DNA from: Sipunculus nudus
Lineage: Eukaryota > Annelida > Sipuncula > Golfingiida > Sipunculidae
Direction of reading: 5' to 3'
Assembly: GCA_026874595.1 (NCBI GenBank)
Contig: CM049318.1
Span: forward strand, 46,418,456-46,482,455
DNA: 64,000 bases
This document shows, in pieces, positions 10,992 to 21,164 of the stretch. How positions within the stretch are numbered: position 1 is the stretch's first letter; each line of letters opens with the position of its first letter. The position numbers and the translations under genes are program-made. The notes beneath the pieces were generated by a model. That model was not told the DNA's origin. It did not search any database and saw nothing but the letters and a program-made list of their open reading frames with translations.

Positions 10992-11697
10992 AAATAAGGC
11001 TCCGCTTGACAAGCGGTGCCCTATAGTGATCACCGTGTCAGCCTGTCCTTCCGTCCATCCATCCTTCCGTCAGTGACACTTTCTTTCGCATGCGATAACT
11101 CAACAACAACATACTGCAGCTTTCCCAAATTTACAGGGATGGTTGGTACATATAAGGGCTCAAGACCTATCGAATTACAGACATGTCTGAATTCCAATAT
11201 GGCCACCACAGCCCAATTGCTGATTTTCTTTCGCGTGCGATAACTGAACAACAACATTCTGCAGCTTTCCCAAATTCACAGGGATGGTTGGTACTTATGA
11301 GGGCTCCAGACCTATTGAATTACAGACCTGTCGGAACCCCAATATGGCCGCCAAAGCCCGATCACTGATTTTCTTTCGCGCGCGATAACTCAACATCAAC
11401 TGACTGCAGCTTTCCCAAATTTACAGGGATGGTTGGTACATATAAGGGCTCCAGACCTATTGAATTACAGACCTGTTGGAATTCAAATATGGCCGCCACA
11501 GCTCGATTGCTGATTTTCTTTCGCACGTAATAACTCAACAAAAACCAGTAGGATTTTTTCCCTCATGCATTTGGATAAAAACCTGTTTCTGTTTGTCATA
11601 TTTTTCAAATTTAACTTAATTTTTCATCCATTTTTAAAATAGTACAGCACTAGCAGAAATGGGGGCCCTCCGAGGACCATTGTCCGACCACATCTAG
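10992..11697 (-). mobile_element. Helitron/pearl-like tandem-repeat element inserted in the Penelope relic
   Basis: This insert lies exactly between the Penelope blocks FNRNTLK and YSSLPNM, which should be almost adjacent. One end carries a perfect 6-bp-stem hairpin (11002-11016, CCGCTTGACAAGCGG) followed by a CTATAGTGATCACCGTGTCAG stretch and a GTCC-type microsatellite. Then come about three copies of a 145-bp repeat, and a unique ~110-bp flank. A short-hairpin end, a GACG/GTCC microsatellite and tandem core repeats are the layout of bivalve pearl elements and other Helentron-type non-autonomous Helitrons. The assignment is by layout only; no helicase is present. The same end motif recurs near 34170 and 57665-57725. 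Confidence 0.55.
11081..11590. repeat. 145-bp tandem repeat (about 3.5 copies)
   Basis: The marker TTCTTTCGC recurs at 11081, 11226, 11371 and 11516, giving exactly 145 bases per unit. Each unit contains GCGATAACTCAACAACAAC, CTGCAGCTTTCCCAAATT, ACAGGGATGGTTGGTAC and AATATGGCC(G/A)CCA. It forms the core of the insert described above. The frames on both strands across it are repeat shadows. Confidence 0.9.
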
Positions 11698-12207
11698 TTT
11701 TCAAAGTGTTCCTGTTGAACAGCTTGTGGTACCTGTAATGTTTTGGGAAGTGTTTTTCAACTAGTTTCATGAATTGTCTGCCAATGTTGTTGTTTACATG
11801 ACGGCTGTAGGGGTGAGTGAACCATATTATTTTCCTTTTCCTGTTTCTTTTGCTTTTCACTGCGGGTTCAACATATTTTAAGCTTTTTGTGAACCCGCTT
11901 TTCGCTAAAGCTTTGTCATACATGGGTTTGGCTTTCATGAAGAATGGCTCTTCAGTTCAAGAGCTGTCAGATACACGCTTGCTGATCATCATAGGTATCT
12001 GTCTGATGATTGCTGGAGGGTGGTTGGATTATGCGTTGATATGGAGTGGATTATTGTTTGGTTTTCTGTAAGGGTAGAAAATGTCATTTTGGAGGTCGAG
12101 TGTCACGTCAAAGAATTTGTGCAGGTCAGGTAAGTTTCAATGGTTATTTTCAACCCAACATGGGAAAAGAGTTTGATCATTTTCTTTCGGGTGCTGTCCG
12201 CTTTGGG

Positions 12208-12501
12208 CAGTTGCGTAACCAGTGGGGTGGCCGGGGACACCCCCGGGGTGGCCGGGGGCACCCCCCCCCCCCCCCGCAAAAAAAAAGGGAAGGGGGCAAA
12301 AAAATCGGGGAGGGAAAAAAAGAAAGGAAAGAAAGAAAAGAGGGGAAAGAGGGAAGAAGAGAAAGGGAAGGAAGAAGAAAAGGAGAAAAAAAGAAAGGGA
12401 AAAGAAAAAGCAGCAAGGGAAGGAAGAAGAAAAATGAAGTACAGAATCGGGAAACCTCTTGAGTCTTGCCCCCCGGACGGTCAGGTCTGGTTACGCCCCT
12501 G
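12208..12501. mobile_element. hAT-like MITE with an 8-bp target duplication
   Basis: The left end reads CAGTTGCGTAACCAG and the right end is the inverse of CAGGGGCGTAACCAG, so the terminal inverted repeats differ at only two of 15 bases. The flanks are GCTTTGGG (12200-12207) and GTTTTGGG (12502-12509), an 8-bp target-site duplication with one mismatch, as hAT transposases make. Removing the 294 bases brings the Penelope blocks GLYRYD and RKKMIKLF together, which independently supports an insertion. There is no transposase; the interior is a GC-rich repeat followed by a long purine tract. Confidence 0.85.
12275..12434. repeat. Long homopurine tract
   Basis: About 160 bases are almost purely A and G on the plus strand, preceded by a run of about 15 C residues and a twice-repeated GGGGTGGCCGGG(G)GCACCCCC block (12224-12262). 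The lysine/arginine/glutamate-rich frames here come from this composition and are not proteins. Such tracts can form triplex (H-) DNA; that is a property of the composition, not something shown here. Confidence 0.9.
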
Positions 12502-12689
12502 GTTTTGGGTCAAGACATGTTAGGGGAAACAACCTAAACTGTCATATCGATACAGGCCTAGAGCATTATTACCAAATTCCTGTTTCAAGGAAACTTTTTG
12601 CTAATGATACCTATTTCGGATTTTGCTGGGTTTATCAGTCTGCACTTGGGGTTTGTTCAAAATTATCCTTGCGTATTTGGGAGAGCAAG

Positions 12690-12837
12690 TGAAAGACTCA
12701 CACTGATCCTGTTGTCCTTGGGGCACAATAGGATTAGTCGGGGTACACGTGCAATGCTTGAACAAAAGGGGGAAAGAGGTTTGTTGTTGTTTATTTATAC
12801 TATTTTATATTACAAAGATAATGTTACCATAAAATTA

Positions 12838-12875
<38 letters not shown>

Positions 12876-14198
12876 TAATTAAAAAATTAGGGTAAACCCT
12901 ACGACATATTTACATTTTTTTGTGGTAACTTACTTTCAAAATTAAAATTTTATAAGGCATTTAGGTTTGAAATGTGCATGAAATGTGCATCAAATGATTA
13001 CCTATAAACGGCTGAGTCACGGCGGAGTCTTTTATTTAGTCCGTTGTCTGTCTGTTAATACCTTTTTTAAACAATGGCTACGCGAATATTCACTAATATA
13101 TGTTTTATGTTGGACCAAGGACCAAGGCCAATTTGGTGGCGTCACGTACAATTTGTGTTAGCATATATTATGTGCGTTTTTGTGTGCAAAGGGCTGGTTG
13201 AAAAGTGTACATTTTTAGCAATGTGGTATGATAATGTTATGTCACCTTGGTGTAAGTCATAATAAAACATTAAAATGCTAATGCTAACATATATCCTTGT
13301 CATTTTGCAAATATGAAGGAAACTATCTATACACAATTCTTTCCGTGCTTTCGCAGACATATTAGTGGATTGGATTGGCCTAGATTGGTACTCATTTCCA
13401 TTCAGTTCAAAACCTGTAGCATTTTCAAGCAAAAAGGCCTGTCCGTAACGTAGGCCTCTTTGTCCTGTTTATTTTGTCCAAGTCCGGAATGTCCATATCC
13501 GAAAACGTATGTCAAACATGAATTAGGATAATCCCTGTTTCTATATATTGTGTCATCAAAGAGGAAATGTTCACACGTGAGCTTTGGGTGCTTGGGCCTC
13601 TGTTTAATTTTATAGTGTGTTGAAACGTCAATTTCATACATAAACCCTAATGACATGTGAACACAATCTAAATATACTCCGAGTAGAATTTTACTCACAG
13701 GCGTAATTTACTCCACATACAAAAATAATTACATATGTTAATGTCTACATGTGAATGGGCTTTAGGCTCGAAGGCAATGTATATTACAATACAGCTTGCT
13801 CCCACAATGCGCATTAGAATCAGATTGGTATCGTCCCAACCCGATGAGAATTCCCCCGGGTTTAACTTCATGATTTAATTTACCCCAACCAGCGAAATCA
13901 TGTATATGGGATTTAATAACCCAAAACTCTTTGTTATAACGTTTTCTGTGTGACAAAATGAAAAATAATCTGTAGGGACGTGTTTGCTCGACGATAATTG
14001 TTAAAGCATTCGTGAAGGTTGCATTTACATATTATATTAATTCAAGCCAAAGACATCAATCGTTTTTTTTTTTTTTGTCACAAATATTGTCAATCATGTG
14101 GATTCTTATCAGAACCATCAGCAATACATCTGGTCAGAGTGTACTCAGACCAGAAGTTCAGTAGGAGTGTTTAATGATCTCTGATTGTTCTTGTACAG
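12690..14198. other. Unassigned spacer upstream of host gene 1 exons
   Basis: There is a (TA)n run at 12841-12872 flanked by inverted AATTATGCAT/ATGCATAATT arms. No further exon of the receptor-like gene could be recognised. A near-perfect 26-nt hairpin (arms of 12 bases, one mismatch) lies at 14129-14154, about 45 bases before the first supported exon. A poly-T run lies at 14065-14076. Confidence 0.5.
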
Positions 14199-14338
14199 CA
14201 CTTGAGGATATCCCGGGCATACCGGCCGACATCAGCAAAAGCCAGGTGCTGACGTGCAAGAGGCTGGAAGTCCCCGACGCTAGCTACGTCAGTCTCGTGG
14301 TGCTGCGTAACTCTGGTGACGAAAGCAAAGACGCAGAG
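14199..14338 (+). CDS. Host gene 1 (receptor-like signalling tail), exon A (internal)
   Basis: This 140-base exon starts after a TTGTTCTTGTACAG acceptor and ends at an AG|GTGAGC donor. It enters in phase 1 and leaves in phase 0. It encodes about 46 residues (LEDIPGIPADIS...NSGDESKDAE) with one cytoplasmic-type tyrosine motif, SYVSLV. It is clearly more GC-rich than its flanks, as expected for an exon in this AT-rich window. The upstream in-frame Met at 14174 is part of the intron, so it should not be used as a start. The 5' exons, including any membrane segment, are not recognised here. The product is unidentified; a cytoplasmic tail is inferred from the whole exon set. Confidence 0.6.
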
Positions 14339-14916
14339 GTGAGCTACCCATACAGTAAAAGAAAGAGAGAGAACAAAAGCATATTCAGATAAAATTTTAG
14401 TTTGTGTTGGATTAAAAAATAACCGATTGCCGTTTATTAATAGCAGTGAAGGTGGTCGAATGCTTACAATTAACCAAGAGGAAATTAATATCAAATACTG
14501 AAAAACCTGGGCAGCGTATATGAATAGATATATTGATTAATAGATATATTAGATCACTGCTTTCTTAATAATTACTCTTCTTAAAATAAATTTAATTATC
14601 ATTCCTGAGTAAACTGACTATTATTCCCAGTCGAATGTGCAAATTTGAAAGAACAAACCTAAAGTTAAACTGACGGGCTGAACAATAAAATAATTAAGTA
14701 GAATAATACTATAGAATAATACAATAGAAACAATGAACAGAAATGACTCGTGAATTTTAAAATAAAGATATCCCTCAAAGTGCATCTGTTGTTTTCGGTT
14801 TTCAGGTATAAATATGTGGCCTTTTCATTAACTATCGCAAGAGTTGGTAAAACCAATGTGGCACTGCGCATGCGTCTATGAGCATGAACATTCAATGAAG
14901 GTATTCATTTTTTCAG

Positions 14917-15049
14917 GAAGGCACCGGAAGTAGGGTGAAGGGAGATCGGAAGAAGCTGGGGCACGCGCCCCCACCTCCCAAAGACTCTCCGCCAGACGGG
15001 GAGGGCTACCTGGACCCCCTGCGGAGACAGGATCAGTCCATGTATCACG
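14917..15049 (+). CDS. Host gene 1, exon B (internal)
   Basis: The exon follows a TATTCATTTTTTCAG acceptor and ends at CACG|GTCAGT. It enters in phase 0, matching exon A, and leaves in phase 1. Its 44 codons are rich in Lys, Arg and Pro (RKKLGHAPPPPKDSPP) and contain GEGYLDPL, another YxxPhi-like site, and a SMYH end. A PPPP run next to basic residues is typical of flexible cytoplasmic tails that bind SH3 or WW domains, but no such partner can be inferred. The minus-strand frame across this exon is a shadow. Confidence 0.65.
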
Positions 15050-15457
15050 GTCAGTCACTTGTCATTTTCATTTGACTTTAGTTCCACTATAATATCCATA
15101 GATCTTTGGCGCTCTGCGTCAAATTATCTGTTCGTTCGACCATCAGACAGGTAAAAAATGTTTCTTTTTAAATGGATCATGGATCACCCTCCGAGTGTTC
15201 AAGTTCCTGGTTCTTGGTTTATCGGATCGACCATGGGCATGAGCTAAAAATAGCACCCCCGTATCCTGGAGACACACCATGATAACAATACACGCAATAA
15301 ACACATCCTGGACACGTGATAACCGGTAACATTACTTCCTGGAAGTTAGAGAGCAAATAAGAATTTTCCTCCAACCCTCAAGCTTAAACAAGCTGTCCTG
15401 CCGGTGTATACTGTACATTCCTCAACCGAGGTAGAACACTCATCCACAAGTTAACAA

Positions 15458-16196
15458 GTTAATTCTTGTGGACGTGTTGATTATACTTGTGGACGTGTTG
15501 ATTATACTTGTGGACGTGTTGATTATACTTGTGGACGTGTTGATTATACTTGTGGATGAGTTGATCATACTTGTGGACGTGTTGATTATACTTGTGGACG
15601 TGTTGATTATACTTGTGGACGTGTTGATTATACTTGTGGACGTGTTGACCATACTTGTGTGCGTGTTGACCATAATTGTGGACGTGTTGATAATACTTGT
15701 GGGCGTATTGATTATACTTGTGGAAGTGTTGACCATACTTTTGGACGTGTTGATCATATTTGTGGACGTACGATCATACTTGATGACGTGTTCAGCATTC
15801 TTGTGGATGTTTTGATCATATTTGTGGACGTGTTGATCGTACTTTAGTCGTGTTGATTTTACTTGTAGACGTGTTGATTATTCTTATGGACGTGTTGATT
15901 ATACTTGTGGACGTGTTGATCGTACTTTAGTCGTGTTGATTTTACTTGTAGACGTGTTTATCATTAGTGTGTGCGTGTTAACCATACTTGTGGACGTGTT
16001 GACCATACTTGTTGACGTCTTGATCATAGTTGTGGAAGTGTTTAGCATATTTATGAACGTGTTGACCATACGTGTGGACGTGTTTACCACACTTGTGGAT
16101 GTGTTGACCCTTTTTTGTGGACGTATTGATTATACTTGTGGACGTATTGATCATACATCTGGTCATGTTGACCATACTAGTGGACGTGTTGAGTGA
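15458..16196. repeat. 21-bp intronic minisatellite
   Basis: About 35 copies of the unit ACTTGTGGACGTGTTGATTAT, very regular at 15460-15660 and increasingly diverged to the right. Because 21 is a multiple of three, both strands show apparent heptad proteins (ILVDVLI on plus, INTSTSI on minus). These are repeat artefacts: the array lies between exons B and C of host gene 1 and diverged units break every frame. Confidence 0.95.
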
Positions 16197-16525
16197 TGAC
16201 ATGCGGATCCTGACTACCTCTGATATATGATCAACCCTTCATATTGTTTCAAGGTGCATTTGTCCACAGACCATATACCCAGACAGACAGATTGACAGAC
16301 ATGCTAATAAATACCGTAGCTGTGTAAAATTCTATTTTGCTGATGGGAACCATGTCAAACAGACGATCTAATTTATGGTTAGGAATCTCTTCTGACCCAT
16401 GATATTGATGATCCCATGTCCGGGTAGAAATGTACAGTTCATGGTTCTAGTAAACACAAAATATGACACCACTGGATGAACGATTTCTTGATTTAATGAG
16501 TTGTTCTCTGATCTGCAGGCATCAG

Positions 16526-16570
16526 AACCCCAGTCTGTCCCACAATATGAGAACATCAGTCCCAAGGCGG
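16526..16570 (+). CDS. Host gene 1, exon C (small, probable)
   Basis: A 45-base open block sits between a CATCAG acceptor and a weak GG|GTGGAC donor. It enters and leaves in phase 1, so it fits between exons B and D and could be skipped without a frameshift. It adds about 15 residues including VPQYENISP, a strong-looking tyrosine motif. An alternative acceptor seven bases upstream (CTGCAG) would put a stop in frame, so the start chosen is the only one that keeps the frame. The caution is that its sequence resembles the 26-bp minisatellite that begins 220 bases downstream. It is either the seed of that array or a chance open repeat unit. Confidence 0.4.
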
Positions 16571-16789
16571 GTGGACTGGCCAGTGGGTGGCGAAAAAAGT
16601 ATCTTATTGCCTGTAGGACGATGGTATGAACTAAACATCGATGCTGGTGGACCGATGGTATTAAATTATGCCGTTTTTACTCAAATCTGAAGGGCCTTAT
16701 TCTCATACCAGTTAGCCCTTGTATGATAATATGATAATTATTCTTTCCTATTATGATGGACATCAGTCTGTTCAGCTGTTTGGGGACAC

Positions 16790-17762
16790 TAGTTTAACTC
16801 ACTATATATGAACATCAGTATATCCCACAATATTTGAACATCAGTATATCCCACTTTATGTCAACATCAGTTTATCCCACTATATATGAACATCGTCTTT
16901 ATCCACTGTATATGAACACCAGTCAGTCCCACAATATTTGAACAGTATATCCCTCTTTATGTCAAAGTCAGTTTATCCAACTATATATGAACATCGGTGT
17001 GTCCCACTTTACATGAACATCAGTTTATCCCACTATATATGAACATCGTCTCAACCCTCTGTATATGTCTATCCCACAATATTTGAACACAAGTATATCC
17101 CACTTTATGTCAACATTAGTTTATTAAACTATGTATGAACATCAGTGTGTCCCACTATACATGAACATCAGTTTATCCCACTATATATGAACATCGTCTC
17201 AACCCACTGTATATAAACACCAGTCAGTCCCACTATATTTGAACGGTATACCCCTTTTTATGTCAACGTCAGTTTATCCAACTATATATGAACATCGGTG
17301 TGTCCCACTATACATGAACATCAGTTTATCCCACTATATATGAACATCATCTCAACCCACTGTATATGAAAACCAGTCTATCCCACAATATTTGAACATC
17401 GGTATAACCCACTTTATGTTAACATCAGTTTATCCCACTCTATATGATCAGTATGTCCCACTATACAAGAACATCAGTATATCCTTATATACATGAATGT
17501 CAGTATGTCCCACTACATATAGAGAGATGTTTGTATGGCAATGCTGGTCTATCTCATGCAGATATAGAACAAGAATGTAAAAGAAAAAGTCGGATCACCC
17601 CATATGGGAATCAAACCCATGAATCTACGATTGCCGGTCGTTTGCTTTACTACTGAGCTAACAGGGATCCCCAAATTCCTCTATGTATCAGCACACTTTC
17701 ATAGGAACCAGCGAAGTGACGTCACTACTTCCACTACATATGAACACCAGTATATCCCACTA
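16790..17762. repeat. 26-bp intronic minisatellite
   Basis: Diverged copies of TATCCCACTATATATGAACATCAGT with CAATATTTGAACA and CTTTATGTCAACA variants. A higher-order block of roughly 230 bases appears to be repeated around 16890-17110 and 17190-17400. The array is interrupted at about 17521-17720 by an insertion that contains a tRNA-like sequence. Confidence 0.9.
17595..17667 (-). tRNA. tRNA-like pseudogene or SINE head, anticodon loop CCGGCAA
   Basis: The minus strand folds into a near-complete cloverleaf: an A-box-like TTAGCTCAGTAGT, an anticodon arm ACGA-CCGGCAA-TCGT (anticodon GGC by position), and a perfect T-arm ATGGG-TTTGATT-CCCAT. The acceptor stem needs two wobble pairs and has one mismatch, and one D-stem pair is lost. 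It sits inside the 26-bp minisatellite with CCACTACATAT on both sides, which could be a target duplication or simply the satellite unit. A working tRNA is unlikely; a tRNA-derived SINE or pseudogene is the better call. Confidence 0.4.
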
Positions 17763-18322
17763 AAAATACCATAACTCATGATAGTTGGCTTCTAATATGA
17801 ATGAAGTAATTAGCCAACTTGTGGTATAAGTTCATTAATATTGTATTTAATATTACACCACAGCTCTCTGCTATTTACATGTAGTTTCTACTTAATGCGT
17901 ATTTATACTAAACCGGATTCTGTGATATAAATGAACCCTAACTGTTTGATTAAATGGTTGTCACAAAAGACTGATAACAGCTGACCAATTCACCTTCCTT
18001 TAGAATTTATATACAAATCGATTACAAAAAGTAATCATTGTAATCATATCTAAACACCATGATTACTATTACATCATCAAAGTGATCAATTGCGATTATG
18101 CTTACTTTGCTAGAAAAAAAATAAATGTTACTGATTACATATATTTAAAAAAATGCATATAATGTATACCGGGTTATGCTGTGTGATATTTTATGTGTGC
18201 AAGGAAAAATGAGAAAACTGCACGAAATGGGATACGGCATATTTAGGCGACAAGCCTTGATCCCGGGCTCTCATGACGTTATGTAAAGTCGTTGACGGTA
18301 AATGACATTGTTGTACGAGAGT
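17763..18322. other. Unassigned intronic spacer
   Basis: AT-rich DNA between the 26-bp array and the Gypsy element. No coding frame or terminal repeat is recognised. Confidence 0.5.
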
Positions 18323-19176
18323 TGTTACGGAACCTAGTATCAACAGATCACGTATACGTGATGAACATAAATATTGTAATGGAAAAAAAATCAGATTCTG
18401 TAACACAAGGCAGCGTGAAATGTCTAGGGGAATGAATAAAGAAGTCAGTGGTTTTTTTTTAACAAATAACAAATGATTCTTAAAACAACCCTAACATTAC
18501 AATACACTAAATCAATACAATTACACAGTATACCAGCAGTATAGCAGCAAATCAATACAATCACATAGTAAAGTAAACAAAGTGCACAGTACCTGGATAC
18601 CAACACACCGATAAGTCCTATAAAATGTATAAGCATATGAACAGTTCACACAAATCTTCTCGGAGAATAACAGTCCAATGTAATTACAAAATTAATCTAC
18701 TGTTATCCAAAGCTGAAATCCTGGCAATGATCCGGAAGGCAAACTGAAGACTACATAAAATCCGTCATAAATTTGAAGAAAATCTCTAACTGCTGCATGT
18801 ATCGGATAAGGTCCCGCTCTTCTGTGTCCGCTGGTATTACTCTCACCTCTCTCTTGGCTCTAAAACACAGCCCCCTATTTATAAATTCTCACCTCCAGCC
18901 GAGATCCTTCCATTTCTCTAACAATCCAAAGAATCTATCATGATACACAGTAAACACGCTTTACAGGAAACATCTAGGAAAAAAATGCTGTGTCTATACA
19001 TGTCAGGGTTCACACGTGAGCCGGCCCGGCTCGGCCAGGCTAGAAAGCCCCACACTGGCATGAAAGTAAAGAGTTCAACCAGTACGGATTAAACTGAGAG
19101 TGCAACACCCGGCCAGGCGAGGCCGCTACAACACGAGTTATGCCCGTGTCACACAATTAAAAAGACATCTGTAACA
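18323..19176 (-). mobile_element. 3' LTR of a Gmr1-like Gypsy element (minus orientation)
   Basis: The 854-bp LTR has inverted termini TGTTAC...GTAACA and is followed on the internal side by a purine-rich tract (AACAGGAGGGAGAG on the minus strand), the expected polypurine tract for plus-strand priming. Its right part (18728-19075) aligns with a second copy at 23378-23717, and its left part with the fragment at 540-837. A 16-nt perfect palindrome, ATCACGTATACGTGAT, lies at 18347-18362. Confidence 0.85.
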
Positions 19177-19324
19177 CTCTCCCTCCTGTTAGAAAAAAGA
19201 AAGTTTTCTAGAAAAAAAAAACTTTCTTTTTGCGATCACAATCACTAAATTTTTACAACATCTCAAAAATCATCTTATTTACAACATTACATACACATCT
19301 CGTTAACAACGTTTCATAAACATC

Positions 19325-20300
19325 TTGATAAGCAATCAGCGAGTACATTGTCTTTCCCTTTAAGGGGTTTGATTTAAAGATTGTAATCCTGTAAGAACAA
19401 ACTCCATCTCAACAATCTTTGATTTTTACACTTCAACTTGTTCATGAACGTGAGGGAATTGTGATCACTGAAGACAATGATATGCTTGACTGATGAAGTA
19501 ACATAAACTTCAAAATGTTGCAATGCCAAAATCAAAGCCAAACATCCTTTTGCAATAATGCAGTTTTTTTTCTGGTTTGCATTAAACTTTCTTGAGAAAT
19601 AACAAATTGGATGATCTATGCTATCATTGCCTTCTTGTAACAACACATCACCAGCAGCAGTATCACAAGTACAGAAAGTCTGGAGCTACCAAAACTGGTG
19701 AACTTTGCAGAATTGCTTTCAAATTCTGAAATGCATTTTTACACTGAACATTCCATACAAACTTTTGTTTCTTCTTTAACAAATTAGTCAAAGGTTCAGC
19801 AACAGCAGAAAAATTTGGACAAAACTTCCTGTAGTATCCAACCATACCAAGAAAACGCATTATTTTATTTTTATTTTCTGGTCTAGGAAATGCAGAAATA
19901 GCACTAATTATAGCATCAACAGGTTTTACCTGACCCTGCCCTACAATAAGACCCAAAAATGTTACTTGTGCATGACAAAACTCAGATTTTACTAAGTTGA
20001 CGGTCAGACGTGCTTCACTGAGTCTTTTGAAAAGGTCGCAAAGAATCTGCAGATGTTTCTCCCAGGTGTCGCTGTACAAGATAAGGTCATCAATATATGC
20101 GTCGCAGCTCCAAATGTCCTTGACAACCATATGGATGAGGCGCTGGAACGTGGCTGGCGAGTTCTTCATGCCAAACGGCATAAATTATACTGGTACAGTC
20201 CTTGCGGCGTCACAAATGCAGACACTTCTTTCGCCCTTTCTGTCAGCGGAACTTGCCAGAATCCTTTTAGCAAGGTTGTTTAGCAAGGCAAAGTTGTTTC
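19325..20300 (-). pseudogene. Gypsy reverse transcriptase and RNase H region
   Basis: Minus-strand blocks in order: KGFWQVPLTERAKEVSAF near 20270, MPFGMKNSPATFQRL at 20181, AYIDDLILYSD (the YIDD catalytic motif; the usual form is Y[VL]DD), GQVKPVD, RFLGMVGYYRKFC, then RNase H (VLLQEGND, CYFSRKFN, SDHNSLTF, NQRLLRW) and a KGKDNVLADCLS end at about 19330. The N-terminal third of the RT, upstream of KGFWQVP, is missing, and the frame shifts between MPFGMK and KGFWQVP and again between RT and RNase H. The block ends just before the polypurine tract, so RT-RNase H is the last domain of this polyprotein. Confidence 0.9.
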
Positions 20301-20344
20301 TTCTTACGTCTATCTGTTGTCAACAGTACGTAATTTAAATCACT

Positions 20345-21150
20345 GACTTTCTTGTCAACAATGTAAGGACCAAAATACCTAGCTTTCAGAGGTCTGCCAG
20401 GGATGGGAAGTAAAACAAGGACTTGCTTTTTCACCAGGCTCAAACGTCCTACTTACAGTGTGCTTGTCATACTTTGTTTTCATTTTACTTTGTGCAGATT
20501 TTAGATTTGACTTTGCAATCTCACAAGAATTGTGTAGTTTAGTACGAAGGTCTGAGACATACTGCAGTAAACTAAGAGAATCGGGATTATCACACAAGAG
20601 TTCACACACTAGTTCAAAGGACTGAAAACCAAGGACTCTTGAAAGGATTCTCTGACAGCAAATGGTATTGTCTTAGGGAACCTGGTAGATGCGCACATAA
20701 TTGTCAGCAAGTATTCATGTCCAGATTTTGTTTTGGGCATTGGTCCAACACAATCAACAATAATCCTACTAAATGGTTCCTCGAAAGCAGGTAAAGGCCT
20801 AAGTGGGGCTTTAGGAGGTTTCTGAATGGGCTTGCCGACCATCTGGCATGTATAGCATGGTTAACAATATTGTACATCTTTCCTGAGGTTAGGCCAATAG
20901 AAGTGTGTACTAACTTTCTGATAAGTTTTATTTATACCTAAATGGCCAGATCAAGGAGCCTCATGTGCCATGCTTAGACTTTCATTGCGATAGCTTTTGG
21001 GCATTACTATTTTATGTTTGATGGCCCACTCATCATCAGCGCATACATCAGGTGGTCGCCATTTACGCATAAGCTCTCCATTTTTAACATAGAAATAAAC
21101 CGGGGTTCTGTGACAGTTCATCTTTTGAAACTGCCCTGGGAAACAAACAT
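20345..21150 (-). pseudogene. Gypsy integrase region, located upstream of RT
   Basis: Minus-strand blocks in order: MRKWRPPD and AHEAPWSGHLGINKTY (His pair of the zinc-binding domain), a Cys pair in YC.PCYTCQMVGKPIQ, IIVDCVGPMPKTKSGHEYLL (first acidic residue of the DDE core), then AVRESFQESLVFSP, KMKTKYDKH and LLPIPGRPLKARYFGPY (C-terminal domain). The stretch between RFPKTIPF and AVRESF is deleted, removing the other two core acids. The frame also breaks at 20609 and near 20410. The integrase lies between the protease and the RT, which is the reverse of ordinary Gypsy order but is the diagnostic order of the Gmr1 group. Confidence 0.85.
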
Positions 21151-21164
21151 GAAATATCAGGGTC

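Larger units (their letters stand above)
10565..12680 (-). pseudogene. Penelope-like retroelement ORF relic (RT C-terminus plus GIY-YIG region)
   Basis: Read right to left on the minus strand, family blocks appear in the expected order but in shifting frames: RLINPAKSEIGIISK-like near 12640, GLYRYD near 12560, RKKMIKLF then LKITIE near 12150, FFDVTLDLQ then FYPYRKPN near 12090, NHPPAIIRQIP near 12020, NRKRKIIWF and KLVEKHFPK near 11800, FNRNTLK near 11700, YSSLPNM near 10980, CNSRKKDECPMNGQC near 10880, IGCTEGDFKTRYNNH near 10780 and a CDLCLSEKLLIATA tail near 10580. The last blocks are the GIY-YIG-type endonuclease and its linker that Penelope-like elements carry after the RT. At least three frameshifts, in-frame stops and two later insertions (10992-11697 and 12208-12501) make it dead. 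The catalytic RT fingers and palm upstream of 12680 are not visible. Confidence 0.8.

Noticed and set aside
12046..12523. Lys/Arg/Glu-rich reading frames around 12.3 kb
   Set aside because: They translate a homopurine tract inside a hAT MITE and are purely compositional.
15440..15757. Heptad protein frames on both strands over the 21-bp repeat
   Set aside because: A 21-bp unit automatically keeps frame. Diverged units contain stops and the array sits between exons of another gene.
16514..16525. Alternative acceptor CTGCAG for exon C
   Set aside because: Used with the phase of exon B it brings an in-frame TGA within eleven codons, so the CATCAG site was preferred.
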